Part shown: positions 29,233 to 38,294 of the stretch, piece by piece
How the letters are laid out: each line of letters opens with the position of its first letter
How positions within the stretch are numbered: the stretch's first letter is position 1
NCBI RefSeq assembly: GCF_008015755.1
Contig: NZ_SSGF01000030.1
Location: 1-64,000, forward strand
Origin: Methylophilus sp.
GTDB lineage: Bacteria > Pseudomonadota > Gammaproteobacteria > Burkholderiales > Methylophilaceae
Direction: 5' to 3'
Length of the DNA stretch: 64,000 nt
Position numbers and translations under genes: made by a program
Notes under the pieces: model-generated
What the model saw: the letters and a program-made list of their open reading frames with translations, nothing else
Database searches by the model: none
What the model was told of the DNA's origin: nothing

Positions 29233-29763
29233 ATGCGTTTATTTATTTGCATGCTGTGTTGGTTGAGCATCAGCCTGACATGGGCAGCGCCCGCACATGT
29301 GCGTGTGATTGGTCACGGTATGCCAGATGTCGACCTAGATAACGCAATTTATGAGGTGCCGGTCAAACCTGGCGTGACCTATCAGGACCTGGTGGATAGT
29401 TTAAAGTCGATTTCAGAAGGCATGAACTTCGTTAATCCTGCCAATTTTCCAATTGGTGAGCATATGAAGCTGCGCGGCCAGGATCCGCAAGGCGTTAAAG
29501 AAGTGCGCACCTTTTGTAATTTAAGCATGGGCACCGAGATTATTCTCGACCATCCCGAATTTCTGGTATTTGCGCCTTGCCGCCTGGCCATTTACGAAAA
29601 ACCAGATGTCAGCGGCAAGCGACAACTGTATCTTGGCCTGGACCGGCCCACGCATGATTTAAAAAATATCAAACAGCCCACCGCCAGAGCGCAAGCCTCG
29701 GCACAACAGCTTGAAGATGCATTGATCGAGTTGATGGAAAAAGCGCGGCGCGGCGATTTTTAA
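29233..29763 (+). CDS. Exported DUF302-family protein
   Basis: A 176-residue protein with a signal peptide (about residues 1-18, ending LTWAAP). The body resembles DUF302 proteins: DLVDSLKSISEGMNFVNPAN near the start, FCNLSMGTEIILDHPEF in the middle, and FAPCRLAIYEKPD where family members carry an LPCRVAVYE-like segment. Function is unknown; in other bacteria such proteins are periplasmic and sometimes near sulfur or redox genes. AAGGGA lies 6 nt before the ATG. Two cysteines (in TFCNL and APCRL) could form a disulfide; that is inference. Confidence 0.75.
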   Translation: MRLFICMLCWLSISLTWAAPAHVRVIGHGMPDVDLDNAIYEVPVKPGVTYQDLVDSLKSISEGMNFVNPANFPIGEHMKLRGQDPQGVKEVRTFCNLSMGTEIILDHPEFLVFAPCRLAIYEKPDVSGKRQLYLGLDRPTHDLKNIKQPTARAQASAQQLEDALIELMEKARRGDF

Positions 29764-29780
29764 TATTTACAAAGACATTC

Positions 29781-29914
29781 TTTAAGCCACAGAGTACACA
29801 GAGCGCACAGAGCGCACAGAGAAAAGCCATCGGTGTGTATTACGGCGATGAAAGCATCAGAAATCGCATGTTGCAGAGACTTTCTCTGTGTCCTCTGTGC
29901 TCTCTGTGGCTAAA
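29781..29914. repeat. Intergenic inverted-repeat element of 9-bp CACAGAG units
   Basis: The left arm (29781-29826) reads TTTAAGC followed by four 9-bp units ending CACAGAG, and the right arm (29880-29914) is the reverse complement with three units ending in GTGGCTAAA. About 53 nt lie between. The arms differ in length by one unit, which points to slippage of the tandem repeat. A single arm of the same family is at 49518-49549. It fills the gap between the DUF302 and HerA-like genes. Confidence 0.8.
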
Positions 29915-30013
29915 ATTTTTAAATCATTTCGTCCTTCCGGCAAAACAACAATCTTCCTCTTTTATCAGCCATCGCCTATACTCAACTTAACTTTAATTGT
30001 TTGAGTACACACC

Positions 30014-31507
30014 ATGGTTCAACCTATGCTTATCGCAAAAAATAATGATGTCGACAGCGTGATGCTGCCAAAAATGGCGAACCGTCATGGCTTGATTGCA
30101 GGCGCCACCGGCACAGGTAAAACCGTCACGCTGCAAAGCCTAGCCGAGCAGTTTTCGCGCATTGGTGTGCCAGTGTTTATGGCCGATGTGAAAGGTGACT
30201 TGTCTGGCATGAGCCAGGTCGGTGGCGGTAATGCCAAGGTTGAAGCGCGGGTGCAGCAATTGGGGCTGACTGATTATGCCAATAAAGCCTATCCGGTGAT
30301 GTTTTGGGATATGTTTGGCGAAAAAGGCCATTCGGTACGCACCACGCTCAGTGAAATGGGCCCGTTATTGTTGGCGCGCATGCTTAACCTCAATGATGTG
30401 CAGGCCGGTGTGTTAAATGCGATTTTCAAGATTGCTGATGACAATGGCATGCTGTTGCTGGATATGAAAGACCTGCGCGCCATGGCGCAGCATTGTGCTG
30501 AAAATTCAGCTACTTATCAAACGCAATACGGCAATATTTCCACCGCCAGTGTCGGCGCCATCCAGCGTGCTTTGCTGCAACTGGAAACCGAGGGCGGCGA
30601 TATCCTGTTTGGTGAGCCCGCGCTTAACCTCGAAGATATGATGCAAACCGATGCCAAAGGATTGGGATTTATTAATATTCTGGCGGCGGACAAATTACTC
30701 AATTCGCCACGTGTATACGCGACCTTGCTGTTGTGGATATTGTCCGAATTGTTTGAAAAGTTGCCGGAAATCGGCGATATGGAAAAACCTAAATTAGTGT
30801 TTTTCTTTGATGAGGCGCACTTACTATTTAATGATGCCCCGACTATTTTGATGCAAAAAATTGAACAAGTGGTGCGTTTGGTACGTTCCAAAGGCGTAGG
30901 CGTCTATTTCGTCTCACAAAACCCGCTCGATATTCCGGATGTGGTGCTGGGCCAATTGGGTAACCGCGTACAGCATGCTTTGCGTGCCTTTACGCCGCGT
31001 GACCAAAAAGCCGTGCAGGTGGCGGCGCAAACCTTCCGTGCGAACCCCAAACTGAATGTGGCAACGGCCATTACCGAGTTGGGCGTGGGGGAAGCACTGG
31101 TCTCATTTTTGGATGAAAAAGGCGCACCAACGCCAGTAGAGCGCGTGTTTGTCTGTCCGCCAGAGAGTCGGGTTGGCCCGGCCACCGACGCTGAGCGCAA
31201 GCAGGTGATGGCGCAGTCGCTGGTGGCTGGTGTTTACGACAAACTGGTTGACCGCGAATCGGCCTATGAGATTCTCAAACAGCGGGCAGACCAGGCGGCC
31301 TCGGCCACACAGGCGCAAACGCAAAAAGAAGAAGAGGGCTCTGGCTTTGATCTCGGCGGCATTTTAGGCGGCAAAACCAGCCGTTCAGATTCAGTGCTGG
31401 AATCAGCCGCCAAGTCTGCGGCGCGCGCGATTGGCTCGCAACTGGGGCGCGCCATTATCCGTGGTGTGCTGGGTTCTATCCTTGGTGGCAGCAAGACCAA
31501 GCGCTAA
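30014..31507 (+). CDS. HerA-like ATPase (DUF853)
   Basis: A 497-residue P-loop ATPase of the HerA/VirD4 superfamily, stand-alone DUF853 type. The Walker A motif is GATGTGKT near residue 37, Walker B is [11 protein letters not shown] near 265, and the sensor/arginine region is [30 protein letters not shown], given here as [11 protein letters not shown] and [10 protein letters not shown]. The C-terminus is low-complexity Gly/Ser and basic ([15 protein letters not shown]). The physiological role is not established; family members are proposed to translocate DNA or proteins. No NurA nuclease lies beside it, unlike archaeal HerA. The first ATG lacks a clear ribosome site; residue 5 is an alternative start. 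Confidence 0.85.
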   Translation: MVQPMLIAKNNDVDSVMLPKMANRHGLIAGATGTGKTVTLQSLAEQFSRIGVPVFMADVKGDLSGMSQVGGGNAKVEARVQQLGLTDYANKAYPVMFWDMFGEKGHSVRTTLSEMGPLLLARMLNLNDVQAGVLNAIFKIADDNGMLLLDMKDLRAMAQHCAENSATYQTQYGNISTASVGAIQRALLQLETEGGDILFGEPALNLEDMMQTDAKGLGFINILAADKLLNSPRVYATLLLWILSELFEKLPEIGDMEKPKLVFFFDEAHLLFNDAPTILMQKIEQVVRLVRSKGVGVYFVSQNPLDIPDVVLGQLGNRVQHALRAFTPRDQKAVQVAAQTFRANPKLNVATAITELGVGEALVSFLDEKGAPTPVERVFVCPPESRVGPATDAERKQVMAQSLVAGVYDKLVDRESAYEILKQRADQAASATQAQTQKEEEGSGFDLGGILGGKTSRSDSVLESAAKSAARAIGSQLGRAIIRGVLGSILGGSKTKR

Positions 31508-31539
31508 TCTAACCTCGTCAGCCCAATCAGGACATCTGC

Positions 31540-33183
31540 ATGTTAAGTGATATCGACATTGCCCAGGCCGCGACGCTACAGCCGATTGTAGAGATTGCTA
31601 CCAAAGTTGGTTTGTCGTCACATGACTTGCATGCCTATGGCCAACATATGGCCAAATTGACGCAGGCAACGGTGAACCGCTTGCATACACGGCCAGCCAA
31701 AGCCAAACTGATTTTGGTCACGGCAATCAATCCGACACCCGCCGGTGAAGGAAAAACCACGACGACGGTTGGCTTGACCGACGCCTTGAATCAGGCCGGT
31801 TATCATGCCTTGGCCTGTTTGCGTGAGCCTTCACTGGGGCCGGTGTTTGGCATGAAGGGCGGCGCTACGGGCGGTGGGTATGCGCAGGTGGTGCCGATGG
31901 AGAATATCAACCTGCACTTCACCGGCGACTTTCATGCGATTAGTGCGGCGAATAATCTGCTGGCGGCGCTGATTGATAATCATATTTACCATGGCAACGC
32001 CTTGGGTTTTGAGCATGTGAGCTGGCGCCGTTGCATGGATATGAACGATCGTGCCTTGCGGCGCATCACGCTGGAAAATGATGTGTATACCGGCTTTGAT
32101 ATTACGGTGGCTAGCGAAGTGATGGCGATTTTCTGTCTGGCAACTGACCTGGCGGATTTAACACGCAGGTTGGGTCAGATTCAGGTGGGGTTGAATCAAC
32201 AAGGAATCCCCATTCTAGCCGGTGACTTACAGGCCGAAGGTGCCATGACTGCCTTACTGAAAGATGCTTTTCAGCCTAACCTGGTACAAACGCTGGAAGG
32301 CTCGCCAGCGTTGTTGCATGGCGGCCCGTTTGCCAATATTGCGCATGGCTGTAACTCATTGGTCGCGACGCAAACCGCGTTGCGCCTCGCCGATTATGTG
32401 GTGACCGAAGCGGGGTTTGGCGCTGACCTCGGTGCCGAAAAATTCATGGATATCAAATGCCGTCAGTCTGGTTTACGGCCGGATGTGGCGGTGATTGTCG
32501 CCACCGTACGCGCTCTGAAATATCACGGCGGTGTTGAAGTGGCTGACCTGAATGGCGAAAACCTGTCAGCTTTAGCCATGGGCGTTGCCAATCTGGAAAA
32601 GCATATTAGCAACTTGCGCCAGCACTTTGGTTTGCCAGTGTTGGTGGCCCTCAATCACTTCACTGCCGATACAGAATCGGAGGTCGCCTTGGTCCAGGCT
32701 GCCGTTGAGGCATTGGGTGCCAGCTTGCATGTTTGTCGCCACTGGGCGCAGGGTGGTGCGGGCGCGCTGGATCTGGCCCATGCTGTCGCTGCCCAGGTGC
32801 AATTGCCAGCTTCGCCGCACTTGCTCTATGCAGATGATTTGTCACTGGCTGAGAAGTTGACCGCAATTGCGCAAAAAATGTATGGTGCCAGCCAGGTGAC
32901 CTTTAGTGACTTGGCCCAGCAGCAATTGGCGCAGATGCAGGATGCCAGTCGGGGCCTGCCTGCCTGTGTTGCTAAAACGCAATATTCGCTCTCTTGCGAT
33001 CCCAAGCTGCGTAACGTCCCACAACAGCATGTCTTGCATGTGCGTGAGTTGCGCCTGTCGCGCGGAGCTGGCTTTGTGGTGGCGATTTGTGGTGACATCA
33101 TGACCATGCCGGGCTTGCCTAAGCAGCCTGCCAGCGCCCGCATCAGTGTGGATGCCGGTGGTAGAATAGTGGGACTTTCCTGA
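31540..33183 (+). CDS. fhs: Formate-tetrahydrofolate ligase
   Basis: Makes 10-formyl-tetrahydrofolate from formate, ATP and THF. In methylotrophs it links formate to C1-folate metabolism. The ATP-binding loop [16 protein letters not shown] is near residue 65 and the folate region includes [23 protein letters not shown], read here as [10 protein letters not shown] and [10 protein letters not shown]. Length 547, slightly shorter than the usual 555-560. The gene stands alone after the HerA-like gene, with no folD or mtd next to it. The yigZ-like gene begins 10 bp downstream. Confidence 0.96.
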   Translation: MLSDIDIAQAATLQPIVEIATKVGLSSHDLHAYGQHMAKLTQATVNRLHTRPAKAKLILVTAINPTPAGEGKTTTTVGLTDALNQAGYHALACLREPSLGPVFGMKGGATGGGYAQVVPMENINLHFTGDFHAISAANNLLAALIDNHIYHGNALGFEHVSWRRCMDMNDRALRRITLENDVYTGFDITVASEVMAIFCLATDLADLTRRLGQIQVGLNQQGIPILAGDLQAEGAMTALLKDAFQPNLVQTLEGSPALLHGGPFANIAHGCNSLVATQTALRLADYVVTEAGFGADLGAEKFMDIKCRQSGLRPDVAVIVATVRALKYHGGVEVADLNGENLSALAMGVANLEKHISNLRQHFGLPVLVALNHFTADTESEVALVQAAVEALGASLHVCRHWAQGGAGALDLAHAVAAQVQLPASPHLLYADDLSLAEKLTAIAQKMYGASQVTFSDLAQQQLAQMQDASRGLPACVAKTQYSLSCDPKLRNVPQQHVLHVRELRLSRGAGFVVAICGDIMTMPGLPKQPASARISVDAGGRIVGLS

Positions 33184-33193
33184 AGCACCTGTC

Positions 33194-33751
33194 ATGCAAA
33201 CCTTTAGCCAACTCGGTCAGGCCGACCACACCATTAATAAATCCCGTTTTATTGCCCGCGCCAAGCGCTGTGAAGACGAGCGCGAACTCGCCTTGTTTTT
33301 ACGCCAGTTTGCCATTGATCATCAAACAGCCGGCCACCTGGCCTATGCGTTTAGAATGAAAACGGCAGAAGGGATTGTGGCGCGTTTTTCTGATGCAGGT
33401 GAGCCTGCGGGCACGGCCGGTAAACCGATTATGCAGATGCTGGATGGCCAGAATTATGTGAACTGTTGCGTGGCGGTGGTGCGCTATTATGGTGGCATTA
33501 ACCTTGGCACTGGCGGTTTGGTGCGCGCCTATGGGGGCACCGCCAAGCAGGCAATGGACAAGGCAGGCAGCATGCCATTTGTCGAGATGGTGCACCTCAA
33601 GATATCAACCAATTACAAGCGTGTGGATGAATTAACGCGAGAAGTGCAAAAGTGCCATGGCGAGATTCTGGACAAGAAGTTTGATGAAGCTGTCCACTTT
33701 TTGCTTAAATTACCGCTAGATGCTGCCAAGCAGTTGCAGGCTAAGTTTTAA
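33194..33751 (+). CDS. YigZ/IMPACT family protein
   Basis: A 185-residue UPF0029 (Impact N-terminal) protein. The family signature is seen in AGHLAYAFRM and in GEPAGTAGKPIMQML followed by CCVAVVRYYGGINLGTGGLVRAYGG, quoted in part as VVRYYGGINLGTGGLVRAYG. Members bind nucleic acid or ribosomal components weakly; the role in bacteria is not settled. It is shorter than Escherichia coli YigZ (about 205), mainly in the C-terminal ferredoxin-like domain. Followed by an AI-2E family transporter after 37 bp. Confidence 0.87.
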   Translation: MQTFSQLGQADHTINKSRFIARAKRCEDERELALFLRQFAIDHQTAGHLAYAFRMKTAEGIVARFSDAGEPAGTAGKPIMQMLDGQNYVNCCVAVVRYYGGINLGTGGLVRAYGGTAKQAMDKAGSMPFVEMVHLKISTNYKRVDELTREVQKCHGEILDKKFDEAVHFLLKLPLDAAKQLQAKF

Positions 33752-33788
33752 CCGAATTTCTACCAAACCCTCATCAACCGGAGCCTGT

Positions 33789-34793
33789 GTGACCCAAACC
33801 CAACGATTTGATATTGCAACCTATTTGCTGATGGCGGTCCTGATGTGGCTGGTCTTGCAGGTGCAATTACTGCCAGCCCTGTTAGTTGGTTTGTTGGTGT
33901 TTGAGTTGATTCACGTGATCTCGCCGCTAATTGCGCGCAAGTTGCCAGGGAAATACGCCAAATGGCTGGCAGTTGTGTTGATCGCCACCTTGGTGATTGG
34001 CCTGCTGGTAGCCTTGGGCATGGGCATTGTCACCTTGATTCGTAGTGATGCCGGTGGCCTCGCCGTATTGTTCGATCAGTTGGCCAAGATTATTGAAGAC
34101 TCGCGCAAGGTATTGCCGCCATGGCTCAATGAACGCCTGCCGGATGATGCGATCACCTTGCAACAAACTGTCATTGATTGGTTACGTGCGCACTCTGCCG
34201 ATTGGCAATTGTTGGGCAAAGAGGCCGGACATCATTTGGCACATATCCTCATTGGCATGGTGATCGGCGCCATGATTGCCTTGCACGACGTGCAAACCAA
34301 GGTGAATCACAAACCGTTTGCGCAAAGCCTGTTGCAGCGCATTACTTTGTTTGCGCAGGCATTCAAGAATATTGTGTTTGCGCAGGTGAAAATTTCTGCC
34401 GTGAACGCGACGCTCACCGGGATTTATCTGGCGGTGATTTTGCCGTTATGTGGCGTGCATTTGCCGTTTACCAAAACCATGATTGCCATTACCTTTCTGG
34501 TCGGTTTGTTGCCGGTGATTGGTAACCTGATTTCCAACACCGTGATTGTGATCGTGAGCACCAGTCATTCATTTATGGTGGCCATGGGCTCGTTGGCGTT
34601 TTTAATTGTGATACACAAACTGGAGTATTTCCTCAATGCGCGCATTGTTGGTGGTCAGATTCGGGCGTATGCCTGGGAGCTATTGCTGGCGATGTTGCTG
34701 ATGGAGGCCACCTTTGGGTTGCCGGGTATTGTCGCGGCACCAGTCTATTATGCCTATATCAAGAGTGAGTGCCGTGAACGCGGCTGGGTATAA
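33789..34793 (+). CDS. AI-2E family membrane protein (GTG start)
   Basis: A polytopic protein of about 334 residues with six to eight hydrophobic helices, of the AI-2E/PerM family. The pattern of two N-terminal helices, a periplasmic or cytosolic middle of about 80 residues, and a C-terminal helical bundle containing the family stretch FLVGLLPVIGNLISN is as in PerM/TqsA proteins. Substrates differ and cannot be read from sequence. The GTG at 33789 is preferred, with GGAG 6 nt upstream; an ATG at 33720 lies inside the preceding gene. Ends at a bidirectional terminator. Confidence 0.85.
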   Translation: MTQTQRFDIATYLLMAVLMWLVLQVQLLPALLVGLLVFELIHVISPLIARKLPGKYAKWLAVVLIATLVIGLLVALGMGIVTLIRSDAGGLAVLFDQLAKIIEDSRKVLPPWLNERLPDDAITLQQTVIDWLRAHSADWQLLGKEAGHHLAHILIGMVIGAMIALHDVQTKVNHKPFAQSLLQRITLFAQAFKNIVFAQVKISAVNATLTGIYLAVILPLCGVHLPFTKTMIAITFLVGLLPVIGNLISNTVIVIVSTSHSFMVAMGSLAFLIVIHKLEYFLNARIVGGQIRAYAWELLLAMLLMEATFGLPGIVAAPVYYAYIKSECRERGWV

Positions 34794-34809
34794 GCGTCAT
34801 GATTTAATT

Positions 34810-34837
34810 AAAAAGGCTCGCACCGGCGAGCCTTTTT
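34810..34837. terminator. Bidirectional terminator
   Basis: AAAAAGGCTCG, a CACCGG loop and CGAGCCTTTTT form an 11-bp stem with A- and T-runs between the convergent AI-2E and M48 genes. Confidence 0.92.
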
Positions 34838-34850
34838 AATTGGCTGAGCG

Positions 34851-35753
34851 CTATTTCAATTTAACCAAACGGGTTTCCAGTGTTTTGCCACCACTAATTT
34901 TATCCATCTGGTCGCCGCTGACTTGGCTCAGCTGTGCTAGCCTGTCGTCCGGGTGCGGGTGGGTCTGGAACAGCAATGCCACGCTGCCATCGTTATTATT
35001 GATGGTTTCCATGTCTTGCAGCACCTCTGCCAAGCCATAGGCGTCATAACCCGCGCGGGCCGCCAGCACGGTGCCCATGCTGTCGGCTTCAAACTCGGCA
35101 CTCTTATCCAGATTGCGCGCGCTGATTTCAGCCCCTGTTGATACCGCACGTTGCGTCAGTTTGTTTTTGCTGATTTTGTCTTTGAGAAAAGAAGTCCCCA
35201 CATCCAGCAATGCCTGTTTTTGCATCACTTTCAGGTGGTGTTTTTGCACAACGTGGGCGATTTCGTGGCCTAATACACCTGCCAGTTGTGCCTCACTGGT
35301 CAGGCGTAGGTACAGGCCTTTGGTGATCAATACATAACCGCCAGGCGCAGCAAAAGCGTTGACGTCATTGCTATCAATCACACCAAAGTGCCAGGGTAAG
35401 TCAGCCCGCTCTGATTGACTGGCGACCCAGCGACCGACTTTGTTCACGTACTGCTGTAAGGCTGCGTCATTGACCAGTGGCGCAGCGCCGAGAATGGTAC
35501 CTGTGACATTGCGGCCAACGGCGATTTCATCTTCGCGGCTAGGATTTTTCCAGTTAATGTTGGCCAGTTTATCTTGTGCCGAGGTATTGGCCTGGCTGTC
35601 AGTCGCCTGGGTCTGCTCGGGTTTGCTGCTGGTGCCCAATTGTTCATTCACAGCATCTTTCAGCACGCCTTTCAGGTCGAGCGCAGAGGCGGTGCTCCAT
35701 GCGACGCTGCTACACAGTGCAAGCATCATGGCCTGTTTTAAGGTCTTGTTCAT
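34851..35753 (-). CDS. M48-family zinc metalloprotease, exported
   Basis: A 300-residue exported peptidase. A signal peptide (about residues 1-24, ending STASALD) is followed by the M48 domain with zinc motif HEIAH in VLGHEIAHVVQKHH near residue 165. The third ligand glutamate is in SAEFEADSMG. The C-terminal region HPHPDDRLAQL is typical of LoiP/YcaL/BepA-like enzymes that clear misfolded outer-membrane proteins. No lipobox cysteine or TPR region is present. Its ATG overlaps the stop of the SH3 gene, so it is the last gene of a coupled CHASE2-SH3-M48 set. Confidence 0.92.
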   Translation of the reverse strand: MNKTLKQAMMLALCSSVAWSTASALDLKGVLKDAVNEQLGTSSKPEQTQATDSQANTSAQDKLANINWKNPSREDEIAVGRNVTGTILGAAPLVNDAALQQYVNKVGRWVASQSERADLPWHFGVIDSNDVNAFAAPGGYVLITKGLYLRLTSEAQLAGVLGHEIAHVVQKHHLKVMQKQALLDVGTSFLKDKISKNKLTQRAVSTGAEISARNLDKSAEFEADSMGTVLAARAGYDAYGLAEVLQDMETINNNDGSVALLFQTHPHPDDRLAQLSQVSGDQMDKISGGKTLETRLVKLK

Positions 35754-36241
35754 TGTGCGCTCCCGGTAAAATAAGGATAGCTGCGGCTACTGAGGCCGCC
35801 ACTGCTGGCAAACTGTTTGGCTTCTTCTGCGTTGACGGTATAGCTTTCCAGTTTTTTGGTTTCTGCTTCGTTAAATTGCGCCGTTTTCAGGTCTTCGGCA
35901 CTCAGGCCGCGAATGCCTGTGGTCGACACCACTTTGCCCGTGCCGCTGCGGCCAGTCGCCACGCCCACTACACCGGCGACATTACTTCCGCCAGCACTGT
36001 TGCGTTTCACCGTGAGCAAACGCACCCAGCCGGTTTTGCCTGCCACCTTAATTTGTAGCCAGGCGCCTTTTTTAGTGAGGATGTCTACGGCATCGTTTTT
36101 ATTGACGCTGCCGACCACCTTGGCATCGCTAAAGGTATCTGCACGCAGTTGGTCGGCCTTGAGGGCGACCCCGGTTTCGGCAGCCACGACCTGGCTGCAA
36201 GCCAGTGCCGTCACTAGCCAGACTAAGCTTTTTTTCATCAT
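35750..36241 (-). CDS. Exported SH3b-domain protein
   Basis: A 163-residue secreted protein: signal peptide (residues 1-20, ending SQVVAAE), then one bacterial SH3 domain (about 22-80) with the typical DAVDILTKKGAWLQIKVAGKTGWV pattern, seen as GAWLQIKV and GKTGWVRLL. A Gly/Ser-rich linker and a short C-terminal segment rich in Ser and Tyr follow. Bacterial SH3 domains usually bind cell-wall peptides. Start and stop overlap both neighbours with ATGA junctions, so it is stoichiometrically tied to the CHASE2 protein and the M48 protease. Confidence 0.85.
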   Translation of the reverse strand: MMKKSLVWLVTALACSQVVAAETGVALKADQLRADTFSDAKVVGSVNKNDAVDILTKKGAWLQIKVAGKTGWVRLLTVKRNSAGGSNVAGVVGVATGRSGTGKVVSTTGIRGLSAEDLKTAQFNEAETKKLESYTVNAEEAKQFASSGGLSSRSYPYFTGSAQ

Positions 36242-37962
36242 ACGTTGCTCTCCATATTGTTGTTCTGTGTATGGTTATCGGTGCTGGATAGATGCGCCAT
36301 TTCCAGTTGTATCACGGCTTGTGCAAACAAAATACGCCATTGTGCTGCCAGTTGTGACGCATGGTTGGCAATCTTGCCCTGATGGGTGCTGTAACGCACC
36401 ACTGGCGTGCCCGGTAGACTCAGTTGATTAAGTAATGTTTGTAATTGGGCTGACAATTGTTGTGCATCTTGCTGCGCCGCCTCGCGGTAAGTGGTTTCGG
36501 GCGCATATTGCCAGCTGACCATCACCATATCGCCAAACAAACCCCAGATACCGCTTTGGGTGCCGGTTAAAATATCAATTTGCGTCGGTGCGCGGCAGGC
36601 TTGTTCAATTTCACGACGAATGCGTTTCATCGCCGCATCACCCAATGTTTCCGGGCTTTCAATCGTAATCGGCATCAGCAGTACTTCCAGCTCCGCGCTG
36701 TTAGAAGTGAGGCCAAACGCCAGCCAGCGTTGCAAGGCGCGGTCGGTTGCCAGTGCGTAGATTTTAGCCACGCCGAAATACGCCACCGCCCAAAAAATAG
36801 GCGCGGCCAAATCGAGGTAGGTATGAAACAGGTTGATAGCGAGGTAAGACAACACCAGCAAGCCTATCTGGCTACCAGTAAACACGCCGTTAAAGCGGTC
36901 GCGATCAACTTTAAAGTAAAACGCCAGCGTGGTGAGCCACACCAGTAAAAAGCTCAGCAGGATATACGGCAGTTTACCGCGCCAGACCTTGAGGTAATCC
37001 TGATGCAGGCTGTTATCCAGCGCGGTGGCGAGAATCTCCACGCCAGGAAACTGTTTGTCCATGGCAGTTGGTTTAATATCGAACAGGGCAGGGGCGGTAG
37101 AGCCGATGATGACAATTTTGCCTTTAAACTCATCTTTTACACGCGTGGGCTTGGCGCTGGTAAGGTCGCGATACACATCTCTAAAACTCACATAGCGGTA
37201 AGTAAACGGTTTGCCGCGCCAGTTGAGCAACATTTCGTCTGGCGTATCACGACTGATCTCGCCCTGGGCATCGGCCACTACTAATGGCAGGGCAGGTAAA
37301 GTCCAGCCACGGTCCTGGTGGCGCATGCGATATTGTCTGACCACGCCATCGTTATCCGGGTATACGTTGTGGGTGCCCAGGCGGCCCGGCTTCCAGGCGC
37401 CTTTAAAATAAGGTGGGATCGCAGCAAACGTCGCCTCTTTGTCAGCATCTGCTGCGGCAACCAGCCCGGGGATTTGCGCATAGGTCAGCTGGCTCTGGCT
37501 ATCCTGGCTGGCATCCAGGCGCAGCAATGGAAAGAAGCAATGCTGGCACTCGGTGATGACATCATTAAAGTAGCTGTCGCTGTCGGGGTTGTAGACATCT
37601 GCATCCGAAAACACAATATCAAACACAATCGCCGCGGGCTGTTGCTGCTGGATGTTCTCGACCAGTTCGCCTATCACCTGACGTGGCCACGGCCAGCGGC
37701 CATATTCCTTGGCCATGGCGTCGAGGCTGGCTTCATTGATGTCGATGATGACAATATTCTGGTCCGCTGCCGGTTTCAACACGCGGTTTTTCACCATCAG
37801 GTCAAACGCTTTGTCGCGCATATTCTGGCCGACATGAAACACGGCGGCGTCGAGCAGAATCACCACACTGAATAACAGGGCAAGATACAGGTAAAAGTTA
37901 TTCTTTAGTTTTCGGGTCAGGCTGGCCAGCCAAAAGCCCAGCATCAATTTGAGTTTTAACAT
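36238..37962 (-). CDS. CHASE2-domain membrane protein with atypical C-terminus
   Basis: A 574-residue inner-membrane protein. An N-terminal helix (about 24-42) is followed by a CHASE2 extracellular sensor (about 45-330; NIVIIDINEASL and the GRWPWPRQV segment are typical), then three closely spaced helices (about 340-420), as in CHASE2 adenylyl cyclases. The C-terminal 150 residues do not show the metal-binding or transition-state residues of class III cyclases, nor a kinase or GGDEF motif; it looks like a divergent or dead output domain. It is the first gene of a coupled set with an SH3 protein and an M48 protease, which suggests an envelope sensor. Confidence 0.85.
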   Translation of the reverse strand: MLKLKLMLGFWLASLTRKLKNNFYLYLALLFSVVILLDAAVFHVGQNMRDKAFDLMVKNRVLKPAADQNIVIIDINEASLDAMAKEYGRWPWPRQVIGELVENIQQQQPAAIVFDIVFSDADVYNPDSDSYFNDVITECQHCFFPLLRLDASQDSQSQLTYAQIPGLVAAADADKEATFAAIPPYFKGAWKPGRLGTHNVYPDNDGVVRQYRMRHQDRGWTLPALPLVVADAQGEISRDTPDEMLLNWRGKPFTYRYVSFRDVYRDLTSAKPTRVKDEFKGKIVIIGSTAPALFDIKPTAMDKQFPGVEILATALDNSLHQDYLKVWRGKLPYILLSFLLVWLTTLAFYFKVDRDRFNGVFTGSQIGLLVLSYLAINLFHTYLDLAAPIFWAVAYFGVAKIYALATDRALQRWLAFGLTSNSAELEVLLMPITIESPETLGDAAMKRIRREIEQACRAPTQIDILTGTQSGIWGLFGDMVMVSWQYAPETTYREAAQQDAQQLSAQLQTLLNQLSLPGTPVVRYSTHQGKIANHASQLAAQWRILFAQAVIQLEMAHLSSTDNHTQNNNMESNV

Positions 37963-37983
37963 ATCACTCCCTTGTTATTGTTT

Positions 37984-37996
37984 ACCTGATTCAGGT
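37984..37996. promoter_or_regulatory. Perfect palindrome upstream of the CHASE2 gene
   Basis: ACCTGA-T-TCAGGT lies 22 bp before the CHASE2 start on the opposite strand, in the region expected for its promoter or leader. It could be an operator; no regulator can be named. Confidence 0.4.
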
Positions 37997-38032
37997 GATA
38001 CTTGTTTCTGGTTTTTTGCGGCTGGCGCCGGA

Positions 38033-38077
38033 TGACCCGAACGGGTCATTGTGACCACCTAGCATCGTCAGTATTCT
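38033..38077 (+). promoter_or_regulatory. Promoter with adjoining operator palindrome for the 27-residue peptide gene
   Basis: TTGTGA (38049-38054), a 17-bp spacer and TATTCT (38072-38077) make a plausible sigma-70 promoter placing the transcript start near 38084. Immediately before the -35 is the palindrome TGACCCG-AA-CGGGTCA (38033-38048), well placed for a regulator. Confidence 0.65.
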
Positions 38078-38100
38078 AGCAACATCACAAGGACGCAGCG

Positions 38101-38184
38101 ATGATCACCCGCTTAAATCTGAACATTTTGTTATTCGGATTTTTGCTTTTGTTCATCATCGGCATCTTGGATGCTTTTGTGTGA
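38101..38184 (+). CDS. Small hydrophobic membrane peptide (27 residues)
   Basis: The frame begins MITRLNLNILLFGFLL and ends GILDAFV; residues 9-23 form one continuous hydrophobic helix with basic Arg4 on the N-terminal side and Asp24 on the other, giving a likely inner-membrane topology. AAGGAC lies 6 nt before the ATG, the promoter described at 38049-38077 lies just upstream and an intrinsic terminator at 38222 closes the unit, so it is a self-contained transcript. No homologue or function is recognised. It may be a regulatory small protein or a type I toxin-like peptide; no antisense promoter is evident to decide. Confidence 0.6.
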   Translation: MITRLNLNILLFGFLLLFIIGILDAFV

Positions 38185-38221
38185 TTGTGGCGTGTTTTTC
38201 AAGTTTAAAGTCTCTTTATAG

Positions 38222-38246
38222 CCCCGCCAGTGCGGGGTTTTTTCTT
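38222..38246 (+). terminator. Intrinsic terminator after the small peptide gene
   Basis: CCCCGC, a CAGT loop and GCGGGG followed by seven T and then a second T-run. It lies 37 nt after the peptide stop codon. Confidence 0.9.
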
Positions 38247-38294
38247 TTTTAATCCCCTCATTGCTTTATCTTTTCGTCAGCGGCGTAGTCAGGC

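Noticed and set aside
29781..29826. CRISPR-like array of CACAGAG units
   Set aside because: Units are contiguous 9-mers with no unique spacers, and the other arm is inverted.
36238..36700. Class III adenylyl cyclase domain in the CHASE2 protein
   Set aside because: Metal-binding and transition-state residues were not found in the C-terminal part, so I do not call a cyclase.
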